Shown here: positions 26,090 through 33,116 of the stretch, in pieces
Layout of the letters: each line of letters opens with the position of its first letter
How positions within the stretch are numbered: position 1 is the stretch's first letter
Assembly (NCBI GenBank): GCA_050251735.1
Contig: JBFWMF010000012.1
Span: 1-64,000 of the forward strand
Source: Desulfitobacterium sp050251735
GTDB taxonomy: Bacteria; Bacillota; Desulfitobacteriia; Desulfitobacteriales; Desulfitobacteriaceae
DNA: 64,000 bases
Direction of reading: 5' to 3'
Position numbers and translations under genes: made by a program
The notes under the pieces: generated by a model
Databases searched by the model: none
What the model saw: the letters and a program-made list of their open reading frames with translations, nothing else
What the model was told of the DNA's origin: nothing

Positions 26090-27409
26090 CTATAGTAAAG
26101 ACAGTGCTTCTGGGGATAATTTTTCTCTATTCGGTGCTGCAACTATTTCCAGCATAAGTCTGACTCTTTTGATTGATTCTTGGATGTCATCTGTCATATT
26201 TTCAGAGCCAAGCCATTTATCTGGGAAAAATATATCATCTGCTCGCCTTAATGGATAGGCACCTAGCATGGTAAAATGTTTAATCAGCCATTCTCGTTGA
26301 TGTTTCTTTCTCCATCTCAATTCTATTTGTATCTTCTTTCTTCTTATGAAATTTTTTATTCTCGCTCCATCTTGAGTTTTTGTATTACCTACATCTGCCT
26401 CAATACCAAGCTCGCTAGCATCTAAGACCTTTGGTGGATCGAACTTATGTTCAGGAAATGCTTTGCTTATTTCCATTAAAGGTAAATCCAAACCATCCCC
26501 AATCATCAGATTAAGTTTTTCAAGCCTATCACTTCTTTTGCCCGGATCAATTATGAAAGGTAAATCAAAGCCCAAACGTTTTTCCCAATCATTCCTAGAT
26601 CTAAAGTATTCAGTATGGTTTCCTGGTTGGATATTGGCTAATGTACTGAACCCAAATACGAACTTAATAAAAAGAGCTTCCAAAGCAAACGCCTGTGATT
26701 CATCGTCTACTCGTGCAAGCATGCGACCAATATCATGCGGGTAATATCCACGTTTAAGTAACGCTTCGATCCTCTTTAATCGAAGAACATCATTTGGTGA
26801 TTTAGGGCTTAGGGCTGCTTCAAAATGTTGTCTAAGACGATTACCAGTACCTTTTCCAATATAAAACACCTCATTTGTCTCTGGATCACGAAGTGCATAC
26901 ACATAAAATTGGCCAAACTTATGTTTAGTTTTGTTTGATAAAAAATTCTCTTTAGTGTAGGGCAGATCAAACCCATCAAGATAATCCCAATTACGATAGG
27001 GCCTAAATCTTTCAGAGTGACATCCTTCAACAGTATTAGTTAAATTTTGAATACCATATACATGTTTAATTAGGCAAGACTCTATTGCTAATGCTGTTGA
27101 TTCGTTTAGGTATCTAGCAACGATTCTAGCAATATCGGTATGATCAAACCCTTGGCTTACAAGATTGTTAATTCTTTTAATTTTCTCGTTAGAGACAGAA
27201 AATGAATCTGATGTTTCCTTGGCATGAGACATTACTGAATATGTATCACAACCAATCACGTTAATTTCATTGCAATGGACATTATATGCATTTGCCTCTT
27301 TGAAATGGCTTTGTAATCGATTATTCATTCCTTTGCCGATATAGAATGGGGTACTATCATTAGTCGGATCAATCAAGGCATAAACGTAATACCTTCTTGA
27401 AGAAATCAT
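26090..27409 (-). CDS. Tandem GIY-YIG domain protein
   Basis: A 439-residue protein with two GIY-YIG-type nuclease domains in a row. The first is seen as YYVYALIDP with FYIGKGMNNRLQSHF (residues about 7-40), the second as FYVYALRDPETNEVFYIGKG followed by NRLRQHF (about 170-205). Both have the two tyrosines, the glycines and the Arg of the family, and resemble the LEM3-like branch. The last 150 residues are lysine/arginine-rich and helical, perhaps DNA-binding. ATG 27409 is chosen because AAGGAG lies just upstream; an in-frame ATG at 27466 has no ribosome site. The biological role is unknown; a defence or repair function is possible. Confidence 0.75.
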   Translation of the reverse strand: MISSRRYYVYALIDPTNDSTPFYIGKGMNNRLQSHFKEANAYNVHCNEINVIGCDTYSVMSHAKETSDSFSVSNEKIKRINNLVSQGFDHTDIARIVARYLNESTALAIESCLIKHVYGIQNLTNTVEGCHSERFRPYRNWDYLDGFDLPYTKENFLSNKTKHKFGQFYVYALRDPETNEVFYIGKGTGNRLRQHFEAALSPKSPNDVLRLKRIEALLKRGYYPHDIGRMLARVDDESQAFALEALFIKFVFGFSTLANIQPGNHTEYFRSRNDWEKRLGFDLPFIIDPGKRSDRLEKLNLMIGDGLDLPLMEISKAFPEHKFDPPKVLDASELGIEADVGNTKTQDGARIKNFIRRKKIQIELRWRKKHQREWLIKHFTMLGAYPLRRADDIFFPDKWLGSENMTDDIQESIKRVRLMLEIVAAPNREKLSPEALSLL

Positions 27410-27538
27410 CGACTTATCTCCTTGCCTTGTTGGCTCTATGTCTAACGCTACATCTTCGCCACTCATAAAGCTTTGTGATGGGCACAGCTTCTTATCTTGT
27501 TAAAAGCTACGCCACGGCAACCTTAGGTAAGTGGTAAG

Positions 27539-27880
27539 TTAGTGGTGATTTCCAGTCTCATAGCACCACTTGGTAATTTCTGCAACAAGCTCTAAGGGAA
27601 GAGGCTTACTGTAGGGCAACTGTAAAGCTCCTTTGCTGGTCTTATATTCCGTCAGACGAGGTGCGAAATGCTCCATGGCCTCAGCACCGGGGTAGATGCC
27701 GATGTGGTTTTTGAAGCTTGCGAAATGAATGATATTATGCTTGCGCCAAAAGGTGGGCATACGCCACGAGATTTTCTCTTCGGTGTCCGGGATGGCGGCC
27801 TTGATGGTCTGGCGGATTTGGTTCAAGAACGGTTGAACCTCTTCGGGCTGGGCGGCAATGTATTCGTCGATGGTTTTCAT
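27539..27880 (-). CDS. DUF1801 (YdhG-like) protein
   Basis: A 113-residue protein of the DUF1801/YdhG family, small cytoplasmic proteins of uncertain role (some have been proposed as iron chaperones). The recognisable parts are TIDEYIAAQPEEVQPFLNQI at the N terminus, KISWRMPTFW near 37 and IGIYPGAEA near 60. Its ATG shares one base with the TAA of the upstream cell-wall protein gene, so the two are co-translated although their functions seem unrelated. Confidence 0.85.
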   Translation of the reverse strand: MKTIDEYIAAQPEEVQPFLNQIRQTIKAAIPDTEEKISWRMPTFWRKHNIIHFASFKNHIGIYPGAEAMEHFAPRLTEYKTSKGALQLPYSKPLPLELVAEITKWCYETGNHH

Positions 27881-29793
27881 TAATCAAACAACCCCTTTAG
27901 CAAACTGTTGGAAACTACGCTGTCACCACCGATAACCTGTACTTTTTGATCGACTAATTCTGCTGCGCGAAGATAAGCTCTGGCCTTAGCAGATTCACCG
28001 GACCCAATCAATAGCATGGGTGATCTCCTTTCTGCAGCTAAGACCGAGCAGGAGAGAGCATCAGGGTAATCCATTCCGGTAGCAAGATAGGCGGTATCGC
28101 CGGTAAGAGTGGAACCAAACTCTTCAAGGATAGCTAAGTTCGTCTCATAGCGATCACTTCCTGACAGACGCTTAGCTTGGGGAAGTTGATCAAAAACTTG
28201 ATTGCTAATCACTCCTGCGCCACCAACAACATAAGTTTGCGTAAGTTCTTGCCTATTGATGAACTCTGCTAATTCGCCCTGTAGTTCATTAGCTGGGGTT
28301 AGCAGGATGGGTATGCCTTCGTTGGCGGCGACTGCCGCTGCTGACAAAGCATCTGGAAAATTCTCACCGTTGCAGACGAAAATTTTCTGGAAATCGCCAA
28401 GCTCCTCGGCAATAGAGAGAGAGGTTTCGTAGCGTGAAGCACCCGCGATTCTTCGGGTAGAGATTCCATGCGCATTTAGAGTATGCTCGATTCCTTGAGA
28501 GACTACTCCGGTACCACCGATAATAAGGATATTCGTAGTGCCTAAACGATCGATCTCTGCGGCAATATCAGGGTCAAGAGCTTCGGTGGGAGTGAGGAGG
28601 ATGGGAGCATTATACTTTTTAGCTAAGGGGGCCGCTGAGAGGGCATCTGGAAAATCTTGACCCGTCACCAAAATTGCGTAGGAAGATCCATCAGGGTAAG
28701 CTGCTTGAGAGATAGCTGCTGAAGTTTGATAACGATTTTCTCCCCCAATCCGTTGACCGGGAAAGATATAGGTGAAGGATTCTTCTGGGTTATGCAAATT
28801 GATCATGACTTCGCTGGAAACGGCATTCCCGCTTTGGTCCATGACAACAAGCTTAACCAAGACTTTCTTAACATTATAATAACTCAATTGATTTCGATTC
28901 AGGGCAGAGTGAAATTCGTGGTTATTCTTCGTAGTATTCATGAGGAAATTGAGCTGAGGGCCTTTCTCAGGGTAGGTAACCCCGACGGTAGTATAAATCA
29001 GAGGTTCTGCTGAATCATCGGTAGTTTCTTGCCAGCTAAAAATAAGCTCTTGTGGAGTGATATCTAAGAATTCTAGTAAGGGTTTAGCGGGAGCCTCACG
29101 GTCTGCTTTTCCCTGAAGTCCGGAGAGCTCTACAAAATATTCATAGAGTCCGGGAACCTCCCAAGCTAAAGGAATAGCTGTGTTTTCCTGGGGGCTGTAT
29201 TGAAATGTGCTGTTTTGTGCTAGAGCTGGGCTGCCAAAGAGCTGAACATAATCATCTGCAGCTATCTCGGAGGCAGCCCACTGATGTTCGCCCTTGTTCA
29301 GTTCCTCGTATTGGTTTAACCCGCGGATTTTTGCATAGTTGGAAGATAGTAGGTCATTTTGATGACCTTCTTTTTTGTTAACGTAATAATATAGAAAATG
29401 ATGGCCATATTCATGGGCTAGGGTCAATAAATAGTAAGGATTATCGTCGCCTACTCCGTAAAGATCTATATAACGGCCGGGGGAGAGCTTTTCATTGATC
29501 CATTCCCCATGCCACATTCCTACCGTGTGTTTCCCTCGGATATAATCAGGATAGAGATTGATATGAGATAAATAAGCGATTTCTTCGCCCATGGTGTTTT
29601 TCGTAAATTCGTTATATATCCATTGGAGTTTTTCTTTGGTGTAGCTTGGAACATAGCTGCGGATTTCTACGCCGTTGGCTCCTTGGTAAGTGAGGATGGG
29701 AGCTTCTTCACTTGCAACAACTGCATATTTACCTAGGAAGGTAAATAAGAACAAGAGTATCGATATGAGTACGACTCTGCTTCCTTTTTTCAA
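27880..29793 (-). CDS. Secreted HExxH metallopeptidase-like protein with cell wall-binding 2 repeats
   Basis: A 637-residue exported protein. Residues 1-28 form a signal peptide (KKGSRVVLISILLFLFTFL). A putative zinc site, HEYGHH at 127-132, followed by SEIAADDYVQLFG as a possible glutamate ligand, suggests a peptidase domain in residues about 35-240. A beta-sandwich-like linker follows. The C-terminal 300 residues are three cell wall-binding 2 repeats, each with the pattern RIxGxxRYxTS or similar, LVTGxxFPDALSAAPLA and ILIIGGTGVVS, which anchor proteins to secondary wall polymers. TTG 29793 is the start, after GGGGGG. The substrate is unknown. Confidence 0.85.
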   Translation of the reverse strand: MKKGSRVVLISILLFLFTFLGKYAVVASEEAPILTYQGANGVEIRSYVPSYTKEKLQWIYNEFTKNTMGEEIAYLSHINLYPDYIRGKHTVGMWHGEWINEKLSPGRYIDLYGVGDDNPYYLLTLAHEYGHHFLYYYVNKKEGHQNDLLSSNYAKIRGLNQYEELNKGEHQWAASEIAADDYVQLFGSPALAQNSTFQYSPQENTAIPLAWEVPGLYEYFVELSGLQGKADREAPAKPLLEFLDITPQELIFSWQETTDDSAEPLIYTTVGVTYPEKGPQLNFLMNTTKNNHEFHSALNRNQLSYYNVKKVLVKLVVMDQSGNAVSSEVMINLHNPEESFTYIFPGQRIGGENRYQTSAAISQAAYPDGSSYAILVTGQDFPDALSAAPLAKKYNAPILLTPTEALDPDIAAEIDRLGTTNILIIGGTGVVSQGIEHTLNAHGISTRRIAGASRYETSLSIAEELGDFQKIFVCNGENFPDALSAAAVAANEGIPILLTPANELQGELAEFINRQELTQTYVVGGAGVISNQVFDQLPQAKRLSGSDRYETNLAILEEFGSTLTGDTAYLATGMDYPDALSCSVLAAERRSPMLLIGSGESAKARAYLRAAELVDQKVQVIGGDSVVSNSLLKGLFD

Positions 29794-29966
29794 GTGGTTC
29801 CCCCCTTTAAGTGTATATATTCACAGTAAAATAGCGGATTCCTTTTTTTTACGTGACTTATATTTTTTTTGCTTTGAACATCGTAGCTTGTTAGGGGGAG
29901 CGGTGAACAAAAAGCAGCAATTGCATAGAATGGAGCAGAGTATCTGTCAATCCATAAGGATGACTT

Positions 29967-30788
29967 TTGATTGGAGCGAGCGCATTGTTTGAATGGTCTC
30001 GGATGGAGAAGGAAAAACAACAGATCCGATTGCTTCGGGATAAATACCAGGAGGGGGAGAGGCCTGGGGTATCCATCATTTTACCCACCTCCAAACCGAA
30101 GTATCTGGAAAATATTTTTGAGAATCTACAGCGGATTCAATATCCCGAGGTCGAGTATCTTGTCATCATTAATAACTCCCGGGTTAACCCCCAGGTTTAT
30201 CATGAGCGGTTTCGGGAGTTTAAGGGAATACGTTTCTTGGCATTGGATGAAGGCTACACATTAGGAGATTGCCTCAACTATGGGGTTGATCTGGCGAAAT
30301 ATGATTATATCGGAAAAATGGATGATGACGACTACTATGGGGCCTTCTTTTTAGAGGATCTTATGCTAGCTTTTCATTACACCTATGCTCAGATCGTCGG
30401 CAAGGGTGTGCATTTTGTCTTCTTTGAAGCAAATCATGCTTTAGGGGTTCGCTTGCCTATTGCTATACCCTACTCGATAACCGAAGGAGCGTTTTATGAA
30501 AATCGCTATACGCGAGGTCCGTCTTTAGCGGGTGGAACCTTCATTGTTAAACGAGAAGTCTTTAACAAGGTGAGATTTCAATCGGTTAATTTAGGAGAAG
30601 ATATAAAATTTTTGCAGGACTGTACCAAGAAAGAAATCTCAATATATAGCGCAGACCGCTATAACTACGTTTATAAGCGTCATGGGGACCGCATGGATCA
30701 TACTTGGAATGTGAATTCCCTATTTGTTCAGAGGCAATCCCATATCATGGATCAAAGCGGTGATTTTGTACCCATCATTACGGTTTAA
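29967..30788 (+). CDS. Family 2-type glycosyltransferase
   Basis: A GT-A fold glycosyltransferase. PGVSIILPTSKPKYLENIFE marks the nucleotide-binding start (residues about 34-53) and KMDDDDYYG the acidic DxD-like metal site; the later GGTFIVKREVF and GEDIKFLQDC match the acceptor-side motifs of GT2 enzymes. Donor and acceptor sugars are unknown. TTG 29967 has AAGGA 6 bases upstream; ATG 30003 is an alternative with no good site. It is divergent from the cell-wall-binding protein gene, which makes a surface-polysaccharide role plausible but unproven. Confidence 0.8.
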   Translation: MIGASALFEWSRMEKEKQQIRLLRDKYQEGERPGVSIILPTSKPKYLENIFENLQRIQYPEVEYLVIINNSRVNPQVYHERFREFKGIRFLALDEGYTLGDCLNYGVDLAKYDYIGKMDDDDYYGAFFLEDLMLAFHYTYAQIVGKGVHFVFFEANHALGVRLPIAIPYSITEGAFYENRYTRGPSLAGGTFIVKREVFNKVRFQSVNLGEDIKFLQDCTKKEISIYSADRYNYVYKRHGDRMDHTWNVNSLFVQRQSHIMDQSGDFVPIITV

Positions 30789-30829
30789 CTGCGAGGTTAG
30801 TAAGCTTTTTTGTCAATCAAAAAATGATA

Positions 30830-30863
30830 AGGCTCCTTGATTCCTGTACGGGTTAAGGAGCCT
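30830..30863 (+). terminator. hairpin between convergent genes
   Basis: AGGCTCCTT (30830-30838) and AAGGAGCCT (30855-30863), perfect 9-bp arms, lie between two convergent genes; the T content is weak on both sides, so it may act on either strand. Confidence 0.55.
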
Positions 30864-30929
30864 AATTACTAGGGGAACGTTTTGATGCAACTTAGCTATG
30901 CAACTAATTTATGCGATTTAGTTATGCAT

Positions 30930-32327
30930 TTAGTCTTTAAAGTGAACCATCTGCATAGACAGGAGTTGCGTTCGTAGGGTGATGTCTAAGGAATCCGGGG
31001 CCGAACGGGACTTATCTATCAATTCAGATTGTGTTGATATTTTTAGATTGAGATTTTCGCTGACACGATAAGGCGTCAGATGAATTTCCACAGCTGAGGC
31101 AACATGGTGAATCGTATCATTAAGTTCTTGAAGCTGATTCAGGTGATCCCTATAGGTTACTATGATGGGTATCCGAAAGGAAAAGGTTATATAAAAATTG
31201 TTGGGACGCTGAGGGATTGCGAGGAGGCTCACGGAATGAGCTTTGACTTCCGGATTAGCAAAGACTAGTCCTTCGGCTTTGGCAGTCGGGGTAGGGAACT
31301 GGAGATGAAGAGTAATATCAAAGGGTTTAGGCGATTTAAAATAGATTTTTTCTGTTACAAATGAAGAGGGCTTTTGGGCTCTATGCCGGGAAGCCTCTGG
31401 GGTTATCAATTCTTGGCTAGATTCTCCATAAGCTAATCCATGCCGGATTTGTGCTGAGGGTGGAGCATAGAGAATGCTTTCTACAGTATGGTCGTCTGTA
31501 TTGATAATGGTCAGCTGATAATCGTTGGTACACCAGAGCTTGGATCCGTCAGGAACAAGGAGAAGATCCTTAGGAGCATGGATGTCTGGGATAGTTGTTA
31601 TAACCCGATTCTCACAGGTAGAAATAATACTTATGGAGTTATCATTGAAATTTGCAACATAAGCCAAGGGTCTATGGGGATGGAGGGTAATTCGTTGCGG
31701 GTTAGCTCCTGACGGAATGAAGGAGATTGCATTTTGTAGCTCACGATCGACGACAGAAACTTGGTTATCCCCGCTGAGAACGATATAGAGCATCTCTTCG
31801 TTAGGGGATAAGGCGAGATCAGAGGGATAAGAACCTAAAGGAAAGGTGGTGACCACTTGCTTTGTGTCCGTATCAATTAGGGAAACGGAGGGATTGGTGT
31901 GCTGAGCCACATAGAGTCGTTTACCATCGCCGGAGAGCACAAGACCAATGGGTTTAAGACCCACTGGAATCGTGGCCGTTACGCTATCTTGATGCAGATC
32001 AATGACCGAGATTGTGTGGTCATCAGAGTTTGCTACATACCCTTTATGATTGATCGTGTCAATGACTAGGGTCCAGGGCCCCTTACCTACAGAAATTGTT
32101 TTTATAACAGATAAAGAATTGCAATGGATAACTGAGATCGTATCACTGCCATAATTAGGAACATAAACTTTATCTCTTGCGGGGAACCAGACCAAATAGC
32201 GAGGATCAATGTCCACGGGAATCATCCCCACGATTTTTTCTTGGTCAGGGTGATAAGCAATTACATCTCCGGGTAAAGAGGGATCGATTCCCGATAGGCT
32301 TACCCATGCCAGTGGGGTCTGAGTCAT
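30930..32327 (-). CDS. YVTN-type beta-propeller protein with possible SPOCS-like C-terminal domain
   Basis: A 465-residue protein. Residues about 15-310 are seven or so repeats of the YVTN beta-propeller type (for example KGYVANSDDHTISVIDL, RLYVAQHTNPSVSLIDT and AYVANFNDNSISII). The rest, from FVTEKIYFKSPKPFDITL to the end, is beta-rich and resembles the SPOCS/DUF3794 domain of spore morphogenesis proteins such as SipL; this is a weak pattern match. No signal peptide is present, which is unusual for propellers of this kind and fits a spore-coat or cytoplasmic role. AAGGAGG precedes the ATG. Confidence 0.7.
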   Translation of the reverse strand: MTQTPLAWVSLSGIDPSLPGDVIAYHPDQEKIVGMIPVDIDPRYLVWFPARDKVYVPNYGSDTISVIHCNSLSVIKTISVGKGPWTLVIDTINHKGYVANSDDHTISVIDLHQDSVTATIPVGLKPIGLVLSGDGKRLYVAQHTNPSVSLIDTDTKQVVTTFPLGSYPSDLALSPNEEMLYIVLSGDNQVSVVDRELQNAISFIPSGANPQRITLHPHRPLAYVANFNDNSISIISTCENRVITTIPDIHAPKDLLLVPDGSKLWCTNDYQLTIINTDDHTVESILYAPPSAQIRHGLAYGESSQELITPEASRHRAQKPSSFVTEKIYFKSPKPFDITLHLQFPTPTAKAEGLVFANPEVKAHSVSLLAIPQRPNNFYITFSFRIPIIVTYRDHLNQLQELNDTIHHVASAVEIHLTPYRVSENLNLKISTQSELIDKSRSAPDSLDITLRTQLLSMQMVHFKD

Positions 32328-32446
32328 TTTTTGTCTGACCTCCTTTTAGAGAGTCTAAGGTATCTTATTCAGGGGAGTGACTCTGTGTTGCTGAGAAGGT
32401 CCCGCCGAGCAACTGAAGAATGTGAGGAAAAATTAAGTGGAAATAT

Positions 32447-32474
32447 AAAGGAGTGTCCAGACGGACACTCCTTT
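32447..32474 (-). terminator. terminator of the 39-residue gene
   Basis: A perfect 12-bp stem, AAAGGAGTGTCC/GGACACTCCTTT with a 4-base loop; on the minus strand it is followed by a T-rich stretch (TATATTT). Confidence 0.75.
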
Positions 32475-32488
32475 ATAGGAATCGATAT

Positions 32489-32608
32489 CTATTTGTTGGT
32501 GCTATGCTGCTTATTGGGCAGCTTGCGGTCAGGATTACCCTTACCCTGATGCTTTCGGTTTTCTTCGGCTTTCTTTTTGTCCTCATTGAATTTATCTACA
32601 AAGTTCAT
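32489..32608 (-). CDS. Small basic hydrophilic protein (39 residues)
   Basis: This frame is short but well supported: AAGGAGGGTAACC directly precedes its ATG, and a perfect terminator follows the stop by 15 bases. The product starts NFVDKFNEDKKKAEENRK and ends GNPDRKLPNKQHSTNK, rich in Lys, Asn, Glu and Gln, with no hydrophobic core. Similar tiny proteins occur in spore formers, some as uncharacterised DUF families; I cannot name it with confidence. Confidence 0.65.
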   Translation of the reverse strand: MNFVDKFNEDKKKAEENRKHQGKGNPDRKLPNKQHSTNK

Positions 32609-32679
32609 GGTTACCCTCCTTGTCGTGTTAAATCATTATTACTTTAACCATTGACGAATTAAACCATTCCCGAACGGAG

Positions 32680-32723
32680 GAAACCGAACATTTCGGATAG
32701 AAAACATAAAAACGTTCGAAAAA
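32680..32723 (+). promoter_or_regulatory. PurBox-like inverted pair (PurR sites) upstream of the pur promoter
   Basis: GAAACCGAACATT (32680-32692) matches the Bacillus PurBox consensus AWWWCCGAACWWT in all but the first base. AACGTTCGAAAAA (32711-32723) is an inverted, poorer copy 18 bases away. A further CCGAAC is at 32670-32675. The pair ends 3 bases before the -35 box. No PurR gene is in the window. Confidence 0.55.
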
Positions 32724-32726
32724 CTA

Positions 32727-32755
32727 TTGACCATTTTGGTAAGAAAAGCTACAAT
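32727..32755 (+). promoter_or_regulatory. promoter of the purine operon
   Basis: TTGACC (32727-32732), a 17-base spacer, TACAAT (32750-32755). It starts the roughly 360-base structured leader before purL. Confidence 0.85.
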
Positions 32756-32805
32756 AGGTTCAGAAGATATATTTCTCATGATAGTTACCTAACAACTAAA
32801 TATGG

Positions 32806-32876
32806 CGTTCATATAATCGCGGAGATAGGGTCTGCAAGTTTCTACCGGGCTACCGTAAATGGCCTGACTATGAGCG
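32806..32876 (+). promoter_or_regulatory. Guanine riboswitch aptamer (purine class)
   Basis: P1 is CGTTCATA with TATGAGCG (8 pairs). The conserved core is all present: ATATAATCGC, the J2/3 string AGTTTCTACCGGGC, CCGTAAATGGCC and GACTATG. The base equivalent to position 74 is C (GAC-TATG), which specifies guanine/hypoxanthine rather than adenine. There is no terminator directly attached; a second aptamer follows. Confidence 0.95.
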
Positions 32877-32881
32877 AAAGT

Positions 32882-33012
32882 GTGCCTAGGGTATTTTCCC
32901 GAGCGGCACAGGTCTGATGGTTATAATACTAAGTGGATTCACTTAAGGAGTGGGTCTTAGCTTTGCCGTTGGATTACACCGAAGGGACAAAAGCCCAGGC
33001 GGGAAGGTTTCA
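32882..33012 (+). promoter_or_regulatory. PRPP riboswitch aptamer (ykkC class)
   Basis: It has ykkC-class hallmarks: CCTAGGG near the 5' end (32885-32891), GGTCTGATGG at 32911-32920, and GGGACAAAAGCCCAGGCGGG (32984-33003) at the 3' end. The position behind a guanine aptamer and ahead of de novo purine genes is the known context of the PRPP subtype, where PRPP promotes and guanine prevents expression. Ends are approximate. Confidence 0.75.
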
Positions 33013-33054
33013 CTCTTTTTTCTAAAGTGGAATCTATCCGTCTGGGCATTTTTA
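32993..33054 (+). terminator. regulated terminator of the purine leader
   Basis: GCCCAGGCGG (32993-33002) pairs with CCGTCTGGGC (33038-33047), with an inner TTTCACT/AGTGGAA stem, followed by ATTTTTAATTT. The 5' arm is shared with the conserved 3' end of the ykkC-type aptamer, so ligand binding and termination exclude each other. Confidence 0.85.
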
Positions 33055-33116
33055 ATTTATTTCAGCAAACACTTTGGGGAAAGATAGGACTAAAGGATTT
33101 TATTTAGGAGGGAATC

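Noticed and set aside
28726..29013. Plus-strand ORF inside the cell wall-binding protein gene
   Set aside because: Antisense to a well-supported gene; no ribosome site or family resemblance.
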